Source: Formicarius rufipectus
Lineage: Eukaryota > Chordata > Aves > Passeriformes > Formicariidae
Length of the DNA stretch: 64,000 bases
Direction: 5' to 3'
Assembly (NCBI GenBank): GCA_013399695.1
Contig: VXAU01004951.1
Span: forward strand, 1,925,386 to 1,989,385
The notes below the pieces were generated by a model. It had not been told where the DNA came from, made no database searches, and saw only the letters and a program-made list of their open reading frames with translations. Below are positions 1 to 13,170 of this stretch, piece after piece (position 1 is the stretch's first letter; every line of letters begins with the position of its first letter). Position numbers and translations under genes: made by a program.

Positions 1-1579
1 AGAGCTGTGTAGCAAAATAAAGGGTCAGGTCTATGATTTTATTTTAAAAGGAACATAACTTGGTGCACTCATCCAAGTAGCATTTTATTAAGGTGTTTTG
101 TCCATATCTAAATAGCCTCATGTAAAATGTCTGCCTAATACCTCAAGGCTGTGAATAGTTTGGCTCCGTTTTTCTAAGCTGGAATATTAGTACATAGTGT
201 TAAAAGAACAAACTCGCCCAAGGCAGCAAACCTCTATTCCTTCTTCCACCTTTTGTTATTTCCAGTCATCCTCAGAGCCTGTCAGGATGTGTCAACAAGT
301 CAAGGTTTTGACAGGATCTTACAGACACAAGAGGGACCACAAACACAACTCTACGAAGTTTACTGGTAGCCTCTCTCATGATGTGACAGACCAAGGAATG
401 CTGTTGCAGGAGAGGTGACAGCAACGGCAGCACTTTATAGCCCTTCCTGATTTCAGCTTTTCCTTGGAAAGAGCTGTTGAAACCTCTTAGCAGTGTTAGA
501 CATATAGTTTAATCTCAGTAAGACATCACAGTGATGATGCATACATCAAAGACTCTGTTGTGCTTTCCCCTTTTTATGTGAGTTACGTTTGCTCATTTGT
601 TTAAAAAAAAAATAGCATAATGATTTCAACTTTAAGAGGCTTAAGCCCAAAGCTTTGGAAAGTCTTAACAAAGAATGATTTAATGAACTGGCTATTGTGT
701 TTATTGTTGTGCTCGGCTACTTAAGTATGTCATAGGCTCTGCAATACAAACAATTAATGGTCAAGCTTCTGAGCTCAAGTGCTACAGTCTTCTGCCTTCA
801 GAAAAGGAGAAGTAGCATTTGAGGTCTGTTCCCACTTAAGAAGTAGTGCTATAAAAATCCGGTGGATTTAGACTAAATGCTCTGGGGTTGGATTTGTTGT
901 TTGTTTGTTGGTGCAACATAATAAAGTAGAACTTAATCCTGAACAAGAGCAGCACTGGAAAATTTCAGGAAAATACTGAATAAAACATTTTCATCCTAAC
1001 ATTTCCTCTAAGGACACATCTCTCTCTTAAAACAGTCATAGAGAAGAAAATACTCTTAAGCTTTGTCTTGGTAATGCTAAGGGTGTGAGTGAGCTTTGCT
1101 TCGGGAAGATCATGCCCACCAAATTTAGGGATGGGTTGATCCACATGGTATACCCTGCTGTTAGACCACAGGGCATCATGTGGCTCTTAATGCAGCTCCG
1201 CTGATGGTACGAGGCTGGTACCCATCCTGAAAGCCACACAGCATGTATTCCAACATTTCCTGGGGATGCAGGTTCTCTAGTGCAATATAGGCTATGAATA
1301 ATCTTTAAAAATTATCAATTCACTTTTTTAGCTGAAAATATTTTTGGTTTTCAGTTTTACAATTTCTGTCATGTCAGCTAACTTCTGCTCCAGGTAAAGG
1401 CAGAGGAAGCATCACTTTAATGCCTCTATGTTTTGTCATAGCTATTTAATGTCTTCTGTTTCCACTGCACTTTGTATTTGCTACTGCAAAATGATAACAA
1501 GGAGGTGGGGGTTAAAGAAAAGTAATGAATTTTTAGAGGTGTTTATTGTACTCAAACAGCATGATCCTCTAGGACAATA
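1..1579. other. Unrecognised non-coding sequence (probable intron or 5' flank of ZBTB20)
   Basis: AT-rich sequence without a recognisable gene, RNA or repeat. The open frames at 197-418 (+) and 1036-1239 (-) have no domain, no repeated pattern and no splice context that I recognise, and are taken as chance. One detail is kept for Part 2: an ATG at 398 starts a six-codon stretch ending with two bases of an arginine codon before a GT at 415, which is the phase needed by the exon at 50342, but its donor is weak. Confidence 0.5.
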
Positions 1580-1597
1580 CCCCCCCCCCCCCCCCCN
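1580..1597. repeat. Poly-C run of 17 ending in an unresolved base
   Basis: Seventeen C in a row (1580-1596) are followed by a single N at 1597. The run length is probably not reliable. On the - strand this is a G17 tract. An open frame at 1428-1718 crosses it only because the run reads as proline codons, so that frame is not evidence of a gene. Confidence 0.9.
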
Positions 1598-4500
1598 GCA
1601 TTTGGACACAAATTCAACAACTAAGAATGAAGTCAGAGCTCAGATCTATCATAACAAATTCCATCCTGAGAAGAAAGGAAAATCTGAGGCCACCAGTGGA
1701 GTAACTAAGTGTCTGTAGAGCTATGACTTGGTTCTCCCTTTGCCATCCCATGACTGAAATCAAACTATGTCTGTCAGTTCTCTACCTCTCTGGCCACAGG
1801 AAAATGGCAAACCTGGAAAGCCCATCAGTGCTGTCCATGTAACAAGAGCTGCCCCTTCTTCACCTCTGAATACGGTCATACCTGAGTAGCAAACTACACT
1901 CCGTAATAAATATGGTAACGAGAGTTGCTGCTGGATTATATTTATCTAAGAATGCTTCTCCTAGTAAATCTTGACCAGACCCTCCAGCAGCCCAGTCTGG
2001 TCACAGAGTGCTTCCCCTGCCTGTATGGTCAGCCCTGTACAGTGGTAAATAAATGTGCTATCACCATAACATGTCCTACCAACTTCCCTCTTCATCTCTA
2101 GCCTGTTTATGTTCAGTGCAATTCTTTGGCTCCTGCCAGCTCTCTCGCAATACTCTGTCTTTTGTTCTTCAGCTTTTGCTCTGTGGGTGAAAGGAATAAA
2201 CAGCAGCTGCTAGAACCCAGCGGCTGAAATTGTTGAGAGTTCATATTTCTTTAGGGACAGAATCTGTGAGGATTTTTGCTCTGATTTTTTTTTTTTTTCC
2301 TCGTGAAGGTTTGGAAAGAGCACCAAACGTGTGCTTTGGTGTGGAAACTCTTCCTGGCACCTGAAACAGTAGTTCATACTGCCTTTTTTAAGAGAAAACA
2401 TGAATTCAGCAAGTATATCAGGGCCACCAAAGGGACACAGATCCCCAAGGGCTTTTCTGTAGCCTGATAACTCATTTGGCATGATCAGGATTTTCTGGAA
2501 TTTCCTGTGTGCCATTTACCTTTTTACAGGGAGATTTCCTCTGTTCTGAAACCTCTCAAGTGCCCCATTAAGGTGATACTCTCTCTAGCTGGGAAAGGGA
2601 AGTGTAAACCCATGGGGAGAACACTGTTGTGTGAAAACAGGAAATAAATGGAAGAGACATTCCCTGCATGGAGATGCAGAGGCCCTTGGACTTATATTAG
2701 GACTTCCTCTACTCTTCCAGAAGAGTGACAGAGTGATTTCTGGCACCTCGAGGCCAAACTGAACCAATGCAATAAGAAAACTGGTGAACTGTTAGTTTGC
2801 TGCTTTGCCCAGGAGGAGACTGAAGATTAAGCCCTGAGACAACTACTCACATAACACAAGCTTAATAGCATCTTTTCAAATAATATTAATAAGGTATCCT
2901 ATGCTTCCACTATATTTTGTCTTTATGCCTTAGAAAAACAGAACACTTTCTTGCATTTTAAGAGGGGGAAGAAAGGCTGTGAAGATAAGCATTTTATACC
3001 CTTAAACTTATATTTCAAAAGTGACTTCTAAAATTCTGGGTAATATGTTAAAAATTGTGGAATTTTGGAGCAAGTGAAATTTTATTCTTGATCCATGGGG
3101 ATTTTTATTTCAAATCCATCTCTTTGTCCAGAACTTGAACAGGTATATGAAATGCTAGCATATCAGATTGAGACCCCTGTGAAACTATGGCAAGGCCCTA
3201 CACAATGCAAATGGGGGTGGGTACCAGAGACACAATATTGTATTTTAATTCATTAGACATTTTGGGGAAATCTGAGTGATCCTTCACCAAGGGTTAGCAG
3301 AGGGCTAAAGTATTCAGGAGACACAGAATGGCTTTTAGCTTCTTGCAGTTCGTGACGTCCCAAGTACACACAACACTATGAAGAACAAAGTCAAAAAGAA
3401 CATTTCTTCTCCCATATTTTCTCTGAAAATCTTGCCACTTTTGTAGAGTAACTTCTCCATTAGCTTTGAGTTCCAGCTACAAGCTACAGGGATAGGTATT
3501 CATTCAAAGATGATGAAGCCTTCATTACTTTTAGAAAGTTCATCACAGCACATTTACTTGTACACTGTATTTTCACAATTTAAACAATTTAAGGAGTAGT
3601 CAAAATAAATGAACAAAGTGTGCTCCGTGATGCTTTATCCTTTATTTTTATTTTCCATTGTCTGTTCAAGGGTTTGTTTGAAAAACTCAGTTATTTGTGA
3701 TAGGTCAGCATCCTAGCTGTTAGCTTGCATTAGTGAGATCATGTCATTTTTCTGACTAGATATGCTCCTAATAGCAAAAGTATTACCTGAAACAGTTATG
3801 TCTGGGTTGGAAGAACTGTGGTTGCTACAGATAATCCAAGGGATTATTCCATGATGGATTATCCTAAATGAAGGTTTTCCCGAAGTGCCTGCTTTTCTTG
3901 AAAGGTCACATGGCTTCTGTGCTAGACTCTGTGTCAAGCCACATTTCACTGTTTGCAGGAGGAAGAATTCCAAAAGGAAGGGATGGAGGTGGCAGAACTG
4001 GGTGCCATGTGGTAGGCATGTCAGCGAAGGGAACGGCATGCCACACACCTGCTTTGGGGCTCTGCCGTGCCACAAGTTAACATTTTGATGAGCAATTTCC
4101 ATTCTGTTGTTTTCTCTCAACACATGGGGTTCAAAAAACAGTTAAAAGAAAACTGTACCCATTTGCTCATCTCAGAAGCCTGTGACTGCAGAAGAGTCTG
4201 CCAGATTAATTTTCACATACACAGGATTTCAGAGTTGAAGCACATAGAAGGTTGCAGTTTATCTTTTGAAATGGTAGTGTGACGGCCAAAGAAGAACAGG
4301 TATGCTTTGCTCAAACTTCATGGAATGCCACTGACTGATGGTTTGTAATTGTAAAAACAAAAAAAATCTTTTGCTGTAATGACAGCCTTCTGTAATTTTC
4401 TGAAGCCTATGAAATAATCATTTCATATGTAACCTTTGCAGGAAGGGTTTTTCTCAGTGGCTATGCAAAGGAACCCTACAGACATGCAACAATTGTTTTG

Positions 4501-6429
4501 CTGGCTGTACATCTGTGAAGAACCTGCTTTCTGTAATAACTGCACTTGAACTAGATCCCCTTTAAACCCAAACTCGGATGATAGAATATAATCCAATGTT
4601 CTGCTATGTTAAAACATTTCAGTTTTGTCCATACTAGCTCTTTGAGTGGGGGTGGATGGGAGGGGAAGTGTCTGCAGCATTCCATTGGCGTTGCTGCAGA
4701 AAGTGTGCAGGTCTCACAGCAACAGTCTTACCCACACTATGTATTATAGTCAGAAACAGGCTAGTCCTTCACTAATTTACCCTGAGCTGGAACTGTCATG
4801 CGGTTGAGGAAGGAATTAGACATGTATTTCCTGGTTAAACCTCTAATCTGATATTCATATTGCCAATTTGGTTGTAAATTTTGGCTACTGAAAACTTTCT
4901 GGCTTGTGGTAGGTCTGTATCTGTGTAATTGGAAAACAGTAGAGATTCTCTCACTTTAATCTCACGCTTATCTCCATCCTCCTTAAGGCAGGAGAAAAGC
5001 CAAGGGATTTAGCATCTTCCTTCTTTTCTTGCAACCTACTGAGACTAACTGTGATTAGAACCTCTTCATGATGCATTTTATAGCAGGGTGTCCATGCTGC
5101 TATGTACCTTTTGTTGCTGAAGTCTGAAGCATTAAATCATTCAATAACAGCTTATTGTCTTCCAGGAGAGCATCAGCTTGTAAATAGTGACATGATCAAC
5201 ACAAAAGTCATCCTCTGACATGCTCTTGCACCCACAGATCATGTTCATGCACTGGCTAGCAGAGCAGTTTTATAGGTTTTTCAGCAACCTTTTAATAAAG
5301 AGGTAATTCCTCTGGTCCCTTTCGAGGGATCCACTTGATTCTATACCAGTAAAGAGAGATAGTATTTGAGAATGGATGATATGCTCACAATTTTTGTAAG
5401 CAGAGACCTTGACGAGTTTCTCCGCAGTCAGTCTCCTTGGGCTAAAATTTCAACCTATTACATGGGGATTTAGGCACTCATTTCCCATAAACATCAATGG
5501 GAGTCATGTGGCTAAATCCCTGTGCAACACATTGAGAATGTATTCCCTTATGTTTAAACTCATTTTGATGCAGATGCTTTCTTCTGCAGGAAACAAGCGA
5601 AATGTAGTAGCCATTTATTTCTTTCATTTGTCTGCCCCAGATCACCTAACTCCCACCTTCTCTTCTCTTCTGCCTAGGTACCAAGAGTATCCCACGGGAT
5701 TTGCTGAAGTTAGAGGTCAGGCTTCAAGATGTTAGGACAATGAATGCTAATTTGTATTTATTACCTACTCACGTGTGGGGAAAATTGGACAGATGACAGG
5801 CTGTCCCTTCACCCATGAGAACAAGATTTTTCATTTCTCTCAGTTCACCATCACCTGCTGTATTACATACTAAAGGCGAGACCACATGCTGTTTTTAACT
5901 AGTGGTCTTTGGCTACAAGTTACAGTGTAGGATCACTGCTTGGCTCTTGGTTGATGTGTGCTTTGTGATACTCTCCCACAAGGTTAAGGCATCTGCTGTG
6001 ATCATGATTTGGAGACTCTAGTGACTTCCTTAGTCAGGAAGAGGTTCTTTTAGACTAATTACTGGAGGGAGGGGAAATGAAAGGCTATGAGGATGCAGGC
6101 ACAAATGTGAATATACTATTTCAAAATCATCGGGCGTGATTATCAGTAATGGCATATGTGTGTTAAGATGCAATTTTGTGCCTGGAAAGAATTGTGTTCA
6201 TTATAAATGGCAGGTGCTTTTAAAGCATTTAAATATTGCATTTTCTATTTCCACCTGCGCACCAGGTAACTGGGTATTAATATGCTACTAGTTGAGCCCA
6301 TGATTCATTGCAGGTGCAGTGCTTGGGAAATCAAGAATTGCATTGAGGTCCTGATGAAAATCATGCCCTCAGGCACATCTGAGCTCCATTTTGATCAACA
6401 AGCCAAAAATAAGACTTTTATTTCAATTA
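1598..6429. other. Unrecognised non-coding sequence
   Basis: No gene, RNA or well-supported repeat seen. Short open frames at 2210-2515 (-), 3713-4123 (-) and 5409-5735 (+) lack recognisable domains, and opposite-strand frames of similar length overlap near 3.9-4.1 kb, as expected by chance. A stretch near 4550-4595 faintly resembles a CR1 3' end but was rejected. Confidence 0.5.
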
Positions 6430-7520
6430 CAGTTTGTCTGATTTTGAACTTAATGATGCAACTTGAAGTCTATTGGCTTAGCTCCTGAGACCCAGGAAGG
6501 AGGATGTCTGGGACCTTGCCTATTCAGTGGAATAGAGGTTCCCATTAAATTCACTCTGATCTCATTACATGTCTTTTATTTGGTCAGAAGCTCTATTTTT
6601 GCTCTTCCTGGCCTTATTGAATCTGTTGTTGATTCATTGTGCAGACTTGGTATTAATGAAAAAGACTGCCTCACTCAGGTCTCTCTGGAGGGTGAGATTT
6701 TCCATAGCCCTGTGTCTGTACCACGCGTTGGAAGCACAGACTCTGATGGGTTGCCTTGTGAAATGACATTTGAGCAGAGCTTTATTAATAGGCTTATGAG
6801 ATGTATCAGCCAGGCGAGGCTGCCTGCCTCCATAATGAGCGAGAGCTGTATTTTACTTCACTTAACGAACAGAAAAGTCCTCAGCAGTGCCTTTCCTGTG
6901 CCCCTGCCATCCCTGCTCCACATTCCCTTTTCAAAGACCTCTTTAAAGGTCTCTATTATCCCAGCTGCCTTTAGGTGTCACTCGAAGCTTTGGGTTCCTC
7001 CTGTTCATCCTGCCCTTTGTGTGCTGAGCCCTGCCCTGCCATTCAGCTGCCCCAGCAGCTTGGGGGCCTCCTGGTCACCCCCCAACTTCTGTCTCCCTTG
7101 CTTCATGATTGAATCGGTTGCCTGCACTAGTTGCACATTAGAGTTGAATGAAAGTAATTCATTTTGGTAGCTTTTCTCATTTTAAGCAAAGCTGGATGTC
7201 AGAGGCTGCACCTGCATTACTGGATTGGAAACTCTGCCACAGGAGAGCCTGGCTGTCCTAAAATATATTGTGGGCTGAAGGCCTGCATTTTTAACCTGTG
7301 TAAGAGTTGAACGGCTGAGTTCCATCCTGCTTTTGTCAGGCACTGTCAAGCTGCCCTAGCTCCTTTTGCTACTAAACTTCAGGATGTGTTAATCTGGTCT
7401 TTTCCATTTTGAGATGGATCTGAAAATTTTCAAGTGGGCCAAATACTTTCTTGGCCTTCTGACGAAGCTTAGGTTGCTCATATGGTAAATCATTAATTTG
7501 GAGACTATATTCCGCCTTTG
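6430..7520. promoter_or_regulatory. Candidate conserved non-coding element (by appearance)
   Basis: This stretch is richer in mixed, non-repetitive sequence than its surroundings. It carries an unusually long stop-free frame on the + strand (6463-7170, 235 codons) whose translation shows no domain, signal peptide or splice logic that I recognise. Homeodomain-like TTATTAATAG near 6780 and CATTAATTTG near 7490, and the E-box CATATG near 7480, are visible. Long stop-free, non-repetitive, motif-rich blocks are typical of vertebrate conserved elements in introns of developmental regulators such as ZBTB20. That reading is inference; the alternative is an unrecognised 3' UTR/exon or plain chance. 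Confidence 0.3.
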
Positions 7521-10500
7521 CTGTGAGTTAAGAGTGGTGTTCTAATAGCTTCCTTCCATCTGGAACAGTCATAAACCAGATGGATAAGGGATTGGCACCA
7601 CTTATTTTGAGTCTTTACCCAATTCACCCTGTGTAAAGGGACCTTGCAGTATCTCCCAGACAATTGTTCCACGTATCCAGAATCACAAGTGAAAAATATC
7701 AGGATCAGATGTGTGGGCTGCCACTTGGGAAAAGTTTTGTAGAGGTGAGCAATAAAAATTATATCTTCCTTTAGCAATGCAATATTGGAGCCCATGATTA
7801 GGAACCATATGTAAGATGGTTTTGTATCTAAGAATCATTTGAAAAGATGGTCATCTACTTTGAATTCCAAAATTTACAGTACTTCGGATTAAGCCACTTC
7901 AATGCAAAATTTATTTCTTAAATAGAATGGGAAGAGACAGATTTTCAAGGACATTGTGTATAAAGATCTTGGCATCTTGTCTTACCACATTCATTGTCTT
8001 CCTCCCTGTTTTCATGAAAACAGATTCATCACACTGTGTTTTAGTACATTTCTTTAAAATTATTTAGTAGGAATGAGAATATTGCCAGAAACTAGAAATT
8101 GTATCTTTATTTATTTATTTATTTTGGTAAATTAGAAATATTATTTTCATTAGTGAATGGCTAGAAGGAAGAAATCAAGTAGATGTGCAAATGACATTTA
8201 TTATGGCGAGTGTTTTCATTTATAATATGCCTTTAAAGAACCTCTCCTTGGCTCAGCTTCATACTGCAGTGTTTAGGAATTGCTTCGGAAACACTTCTGA
8301 TGCTGCTGAATACCAGAACAGATACATAATGGTAGCCTATTTTATTCTGGCTTAAAGAAAAGAAAGGAAGAAAATAAAGACAATTCAAGGAAGACTATAA
8401 AATTCAAAATTGAAAACTTCAAAAAGACTTCATCCCGTACCAGAGACATGGCATTGTGAAGTGCAAGAATGCAAGCAGGAAGGTGATTGTGCCTAAATGT
8501 AAGAGGTTGTTCAAGTTAAAAACATACTTTTCACTAAGCACAAGTGCTGGCCAAACAGATCCATAAGAAATGTTTATAAATCTAAGATAAAAGTTACAGA
8601 AAAAAGGATGCAACTGTGGTTGGAAAAGCAAAGAGCAAACCCATAGAAAGAAGAGTTTCTGTACTTGAGTTTGAGGGGGAATAGATAGGGACACTATCAA
8701 AGAAAAGAGGAAAGACATAAAAATAGGGACACTGAGGCACTGTAAAGGATTTCTTTTCATTTGTTGTTATTGTTAATATTAGAGGAGACCTTTATGTTTT
8801 CAGCTGATTAAGATCCTTTCTAGACACCTTCCACACATCATCTAGGATCATATTTCATATGAATCCTAGAGTATTCAGGGAACTGAGACAAAGGTATAGG
8901 TGCTCCTAGCAAAAACAAACAAACAAAAAACCTCCCCAAAACCCACAGCCAAACTAAAAATGCAATCTGTTCTTAAAATTAGCTGGAGAAAAAAAAAAAA
9001 GAGATTCAAAGATTGCTCAATTACTTTGAAAGACCAAGTGGTCATCTTATGAATGAATTTAGCAAACCTTGTTTTGATAGTTTGTAAATTGTTTACCACT
9101 GTAGTTGAAACTATAAAGAATTTCTTGTAGGCAGATTAGTCTTTACTGGCTCTTTGCACTTGATTGGAAGGATCTGTCCATGCCTGAATGCTTCAATGCC
9201 TAGTGCCTCCTGAGCTGAACAGACCATCCCTCTGTCCCAGGTGTCATCGCTGCAGATGGGCACCTTCTAAAGCACTGAGTGCCAGGAGGTTCTGCTGCTT
9301 CCCACTACCAAGTAGATGCTGGTCTGTGAAGCAGTAATTGGCAGCTAGCATTGTGTGTTGCATCCAGGATCTATTTCCCAGGATATCCATGAGGATAGAA
9401 GAGATGGGGCAAATGTTATCACTACAGAAGTTAAAAATTCATTCCAGTCTGTCTTTGTGGTTTCATGATAAGGAGTGTATTAGAAGAGCCAGTTCCTTTT
9501 AGCAGTTTCTCCATGAAATGTGCTGGAATGTGAAGCATTCAGATGAAATCTTTTGTGCTAACACCTCCCTCTCTTCATCTTCTGCCATTCCCAAACTGCA
9601 AATTTGTCTCATAAAGATGCTAAATTGAGGTATTGGGTCAAGAAATCTGTATCTTAGAGCAGCTCATTAGAAAACACTTAAAATACAGCTGTGCCTCTTG
9701 TTATAAAATCAAATTAAACTGAACTACTAAAAAATAAAAAAAAAGATAACAAAAACACCAAAGTTGTAAGCAGAAACATGTTGGCATTCAACATGGTTCA
9801 CCTGACCCTTATAATATGGAAATACACAATAAAATGTTTACAAACTGCAGACAAGAACACAGCCTGTTAACATCAGTACCCAGTTTCCCTCTCGCCATGT
9901 TTGCAGCACCGGTACAAACGAGGGAGTAAAATTTAGATTTGCACCTATTTTTTGCTACTACCTCTTTAAATTGGTGCTGAATGGATGCCAAAAACTCTGC
10001 TCAAACATGGGACTAGTAGGAAATTTCTCTCTTTAAATGTCAGAGATACAGAAACTGCGTATCCAATACTGTGGTTCTCAACTTTCTAAAGGCACATAGA
10101 CTGTTTTTCTTTATTTTCCCAATCATTCACCGTATCAAAGTTGCACCAGTCTCATGGCAATCTTGCCTTTTGTCATTTTGTTTCAATATATCTTCAACTC
10201 ATCCCTTGCTAGAATCTAGAAAATTTGGTAACAAAAGGCCTGTGTCACCAATGTCAGTGAGACTACCAAAATAAGAAAGGTCTGTGAGGATTAGGCTTTC
10301 AGTGTTCATACCAGCTGGAAATAGGTTGGGATCCCATTCAAATGTCAGATGGTGGTGGCAGCTGACATCTTCTGCCCTGCTTGTGTTAGAGGCAATTCTG
10401 TGGCCCCGTAGCAAAGCTTTCAAGGCTAGTGTCTTGTTCCAGCACCAGTTCCAGATGATGATCCACAGAAAATAACGCAGTTCTCTCTGTCTTCAATGCA

Positions 10501-13009
10501 AGGAAACAGCACAGAAACAGAGTCTTGCAGGATGACATCTTTAGAGAAACAAAAAACTGAGCTGAGAAGGTCATCATTTTGGCTTTTCTTCCTTATGTTT
10601 GCCTGATTTCTAACTTGAGAATAAATACAAAGCATATCTCCTTTACTTATCTGTTTTCTCTGCCTATTGGTATTATCTGTAAAGAACTGTTAATGGCTTA
10701 CAAAAGTGTTTTCATAGCTTATTGTGATGATCAGCATGTTGGAAATAGGGATCTTAAAATATGGATTACTGATGTGATCTTTTGCCCCAGTTACAACCTT
10801 TCTAGATAATCTCTAACACAACAGGCATTAAAAAAATACAACATGTGAAAACAGGAACTGCTTAGTTGCTCCCTAGCAGAGCTACAAAGAACTCTGTATT
10901 TTCACTTTGCAAACCTTGGCAAAGATATAATACTGTATATGCCAAATTTTTAAAAATGATGGAATTTTGCTTTCATGCCCAGGAATAAAACTGCCTAAGG
11001 TACCAACCAATAGAAAACTTGATGGTGGGGGGAATACCCCAACAGCCTTGGATGCTATTTTTTTATAGACTTTAATCATTAGCAATTATTACTACATCAG
11101 GACAAAGGGTTCTCTGGACTTTTTGCTCTGAAAACTTCAAAAAAGAGCATCTGCCATTAAATGGAACAATAAAAGTACCTTCTCACACTGTATCCTGATT
11201 TGACAAATCTCAGATGAAAGAAAATGAAATAGCTCAAATGCTGACAAAAAATGGAGGAGAGATGTTAGAAGGAAAAAATGTATCATCTAGGTTAGTAATT
11301 GCTCTCTCTGTTATTAAAATTGAAAAGGAAAGTTAGTAACCTCTGGATCATTCAGCTGCTGGCTTACTTAATAGATCAACATAGAAGTTTTCCAAATTTC
11401 TCTGATTTTACAAAACACCAGTTCATTGCTGCAACCTGGAGGGAAGCTGTTTACAGCTCTGTGCTAAGTAGAAAGTTCAAATCAATTCTCGTCCATTAGA
11501 GTTAAGTATAACTGATGAAATATCCCCAGAGGAGTATTGTAAATGTATCAAGATGTCCTCCCCCATTACAGAAATGGGGAGGCATGGTGAATTACTTACC
11601 TTCTCTCTTACACTTAATGTCTCTGAAATGCTGCCAGGCAGAAAAGGTTTATCTTGTCTCACTGGGTTTAAGAGAGGTCTGTGCTATAGTCTGGAATACA
11701 GGGGAAGGAAAAAAAAAAGGTAGTAATACTGAGGGCAGACCCATATTAGGCTTTATTCCCAGACAGGACCAATGGAAAAAAAAAAAAGAAAAGCTACTCA
11801 GTAACCAACAGTGGATTCAAAATACATGCAGGAAATATCTGATCCAAAAATCAGTACTAGAGAGTTTTTAATAATGTAACTGAAATTTTTGTGCAGTGAG
11901 CTATATAATAAATTCACTCATTAAAATGTACACTGAAATAGCATTGAGGCAGAACATACAAACAATAGAAACCAAGAAATCCATGCTGAAGGATGTCTCC
12001 AATGCCAAAGCACAGTGAGGTTCATGTTGAAAGTAGCTAGCATTCGCAATTTGTCTCCATCAGGAAAAGAGCCTTCAGCCTACTTGCTATCAATTTGGCT
12101 CTAGGATTGTACTTGAAGTTGTAAAGAAATATGGGAAGGCTAGGTTTTTGCACCATTTTGTATTAGGTTTTTGCTAGGGATGTAATGAAGACTGTGGCTG
12201 CCAGATGCGCTTCACTTTTTACGACCCCTGACTGAGATGTTCTCAGTCTCCTGTTGCTGCTAGCACACAAGATTGCTCAGTTATGGGGTCAGAGTGATCT
12301 CAGCTGCATGTGACAGTTTGCCACCAAGCACAAGGCAGTAGAGTTGAGGGGAAAACACAACATAATAAGACCTCTTGAAGACTGATTGACAGAGAAAAAG
12401 GGAAAGGAGATACAGGACTGGGGAATAGCCATGCTCCGAACTGGTCCGTGAAAGTGAATCTTGATGCAGGCAAAGTTTATGGAAGACTCAATGAATGTGC
12501 AGTGCTCTCTGAGCATTCAGAAGGAAACCAGAAATGCACAATGCAATAGCTAGAAGTGTGCATCTTCCCTAAACAGCCCCAGAAAATACTCCATAACAAA
12601 ATATAGTCTGTGCTGCCTATGGAGAAACTAGACTCAAACTCTGCATGGTGCATGAATTTTTGAGCAATTCAATGAAGTGAAGGGAGAAGGTAGGGTCAGA
12701 AGTTTAAAAATCCTGTGTGGGACTTTTTGACTCCTGGGAGTTCTAGCACAGCAACTTCTACTGATCTCACTTGCAACCAAGTGGATGCAGAAGGAAAAGC
12801 AAAGATGGAACAGGAACTGGGAGGGGGAAAAAAAGTATTCAAAACAAAATATTTGTTAAGTACAATCACAGGGCAAAACCTAAGGAAAAATTACAAAGCT
12901 TCAAGATCCAATTTAATTATATGGGAGGGCAGGAGGAAAGGGTCTTCAGAATCTTAATTCCAAAAGTGGACAGTGTGACTATTCCAAGAGTTAAATCTCT
13001 GACTTGGAA
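7521..13009. other. Unrecognised non-coding sequence
   Basis: No gene or well-supported mobile element seen. It contains a short TTTA microsatellite at 8106-8125 and several A-runs. The longest frames, 8419-8760 (-) and 11515-11871 (+), are low-complexity translations of AT-rich DNA without recognisable motifs. Confidence 0.5.
8106..8125. repeat. (TTTA)n microsatellite
   Basis: About four and a half copies of TTTA, ending in TTTT. Confidence 0.85.
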
Positions 13010-13170
13010 TTCAAAAGTCTGATCTTCAGATTTTTGCTTATTATTTTCTTCTGTGACCCTGGCAAGTAAGTTTCTAGCTGTAAGACAGGAATACTAGCAC
13101 CTCAGTAAGGATTTTATAAGACAAAATATTTTAAAGGTCTTGCAATGAGATGATGCTACAACTGTATGAT
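13010..13170 (+). mobile_element. Probable ancient MIR-like (CORE) SINE fragment
   Basis: Read on the + strand, this keeps the order of MIR landmarks. A degenerate part is followed by GTGACCCTGG and CAAGTA, the equivalent of the 'gtgacc-ttgggcaagt' block. Next come CTGTAAGACAGGAATA, like the 'ctgtaaaatggggata' block, and CACCTC with GATTTTATAAGA, like the 'cctacctca...gattaaatgaga' part. Divergence is high, with small deletions. No intact tRNA-type promoter boxes are seen. Another CORE-SINE family is possible. Confidence 0.5.

Noticed and set aside
4550..4595. CR1-like phrase (TTGAACTAGATC...AACCCAAACT...GATAGAAT)
   Set aside because: Only about 45 bases with gaps relative to a CR1 3' end and no supporting flank; too weak.
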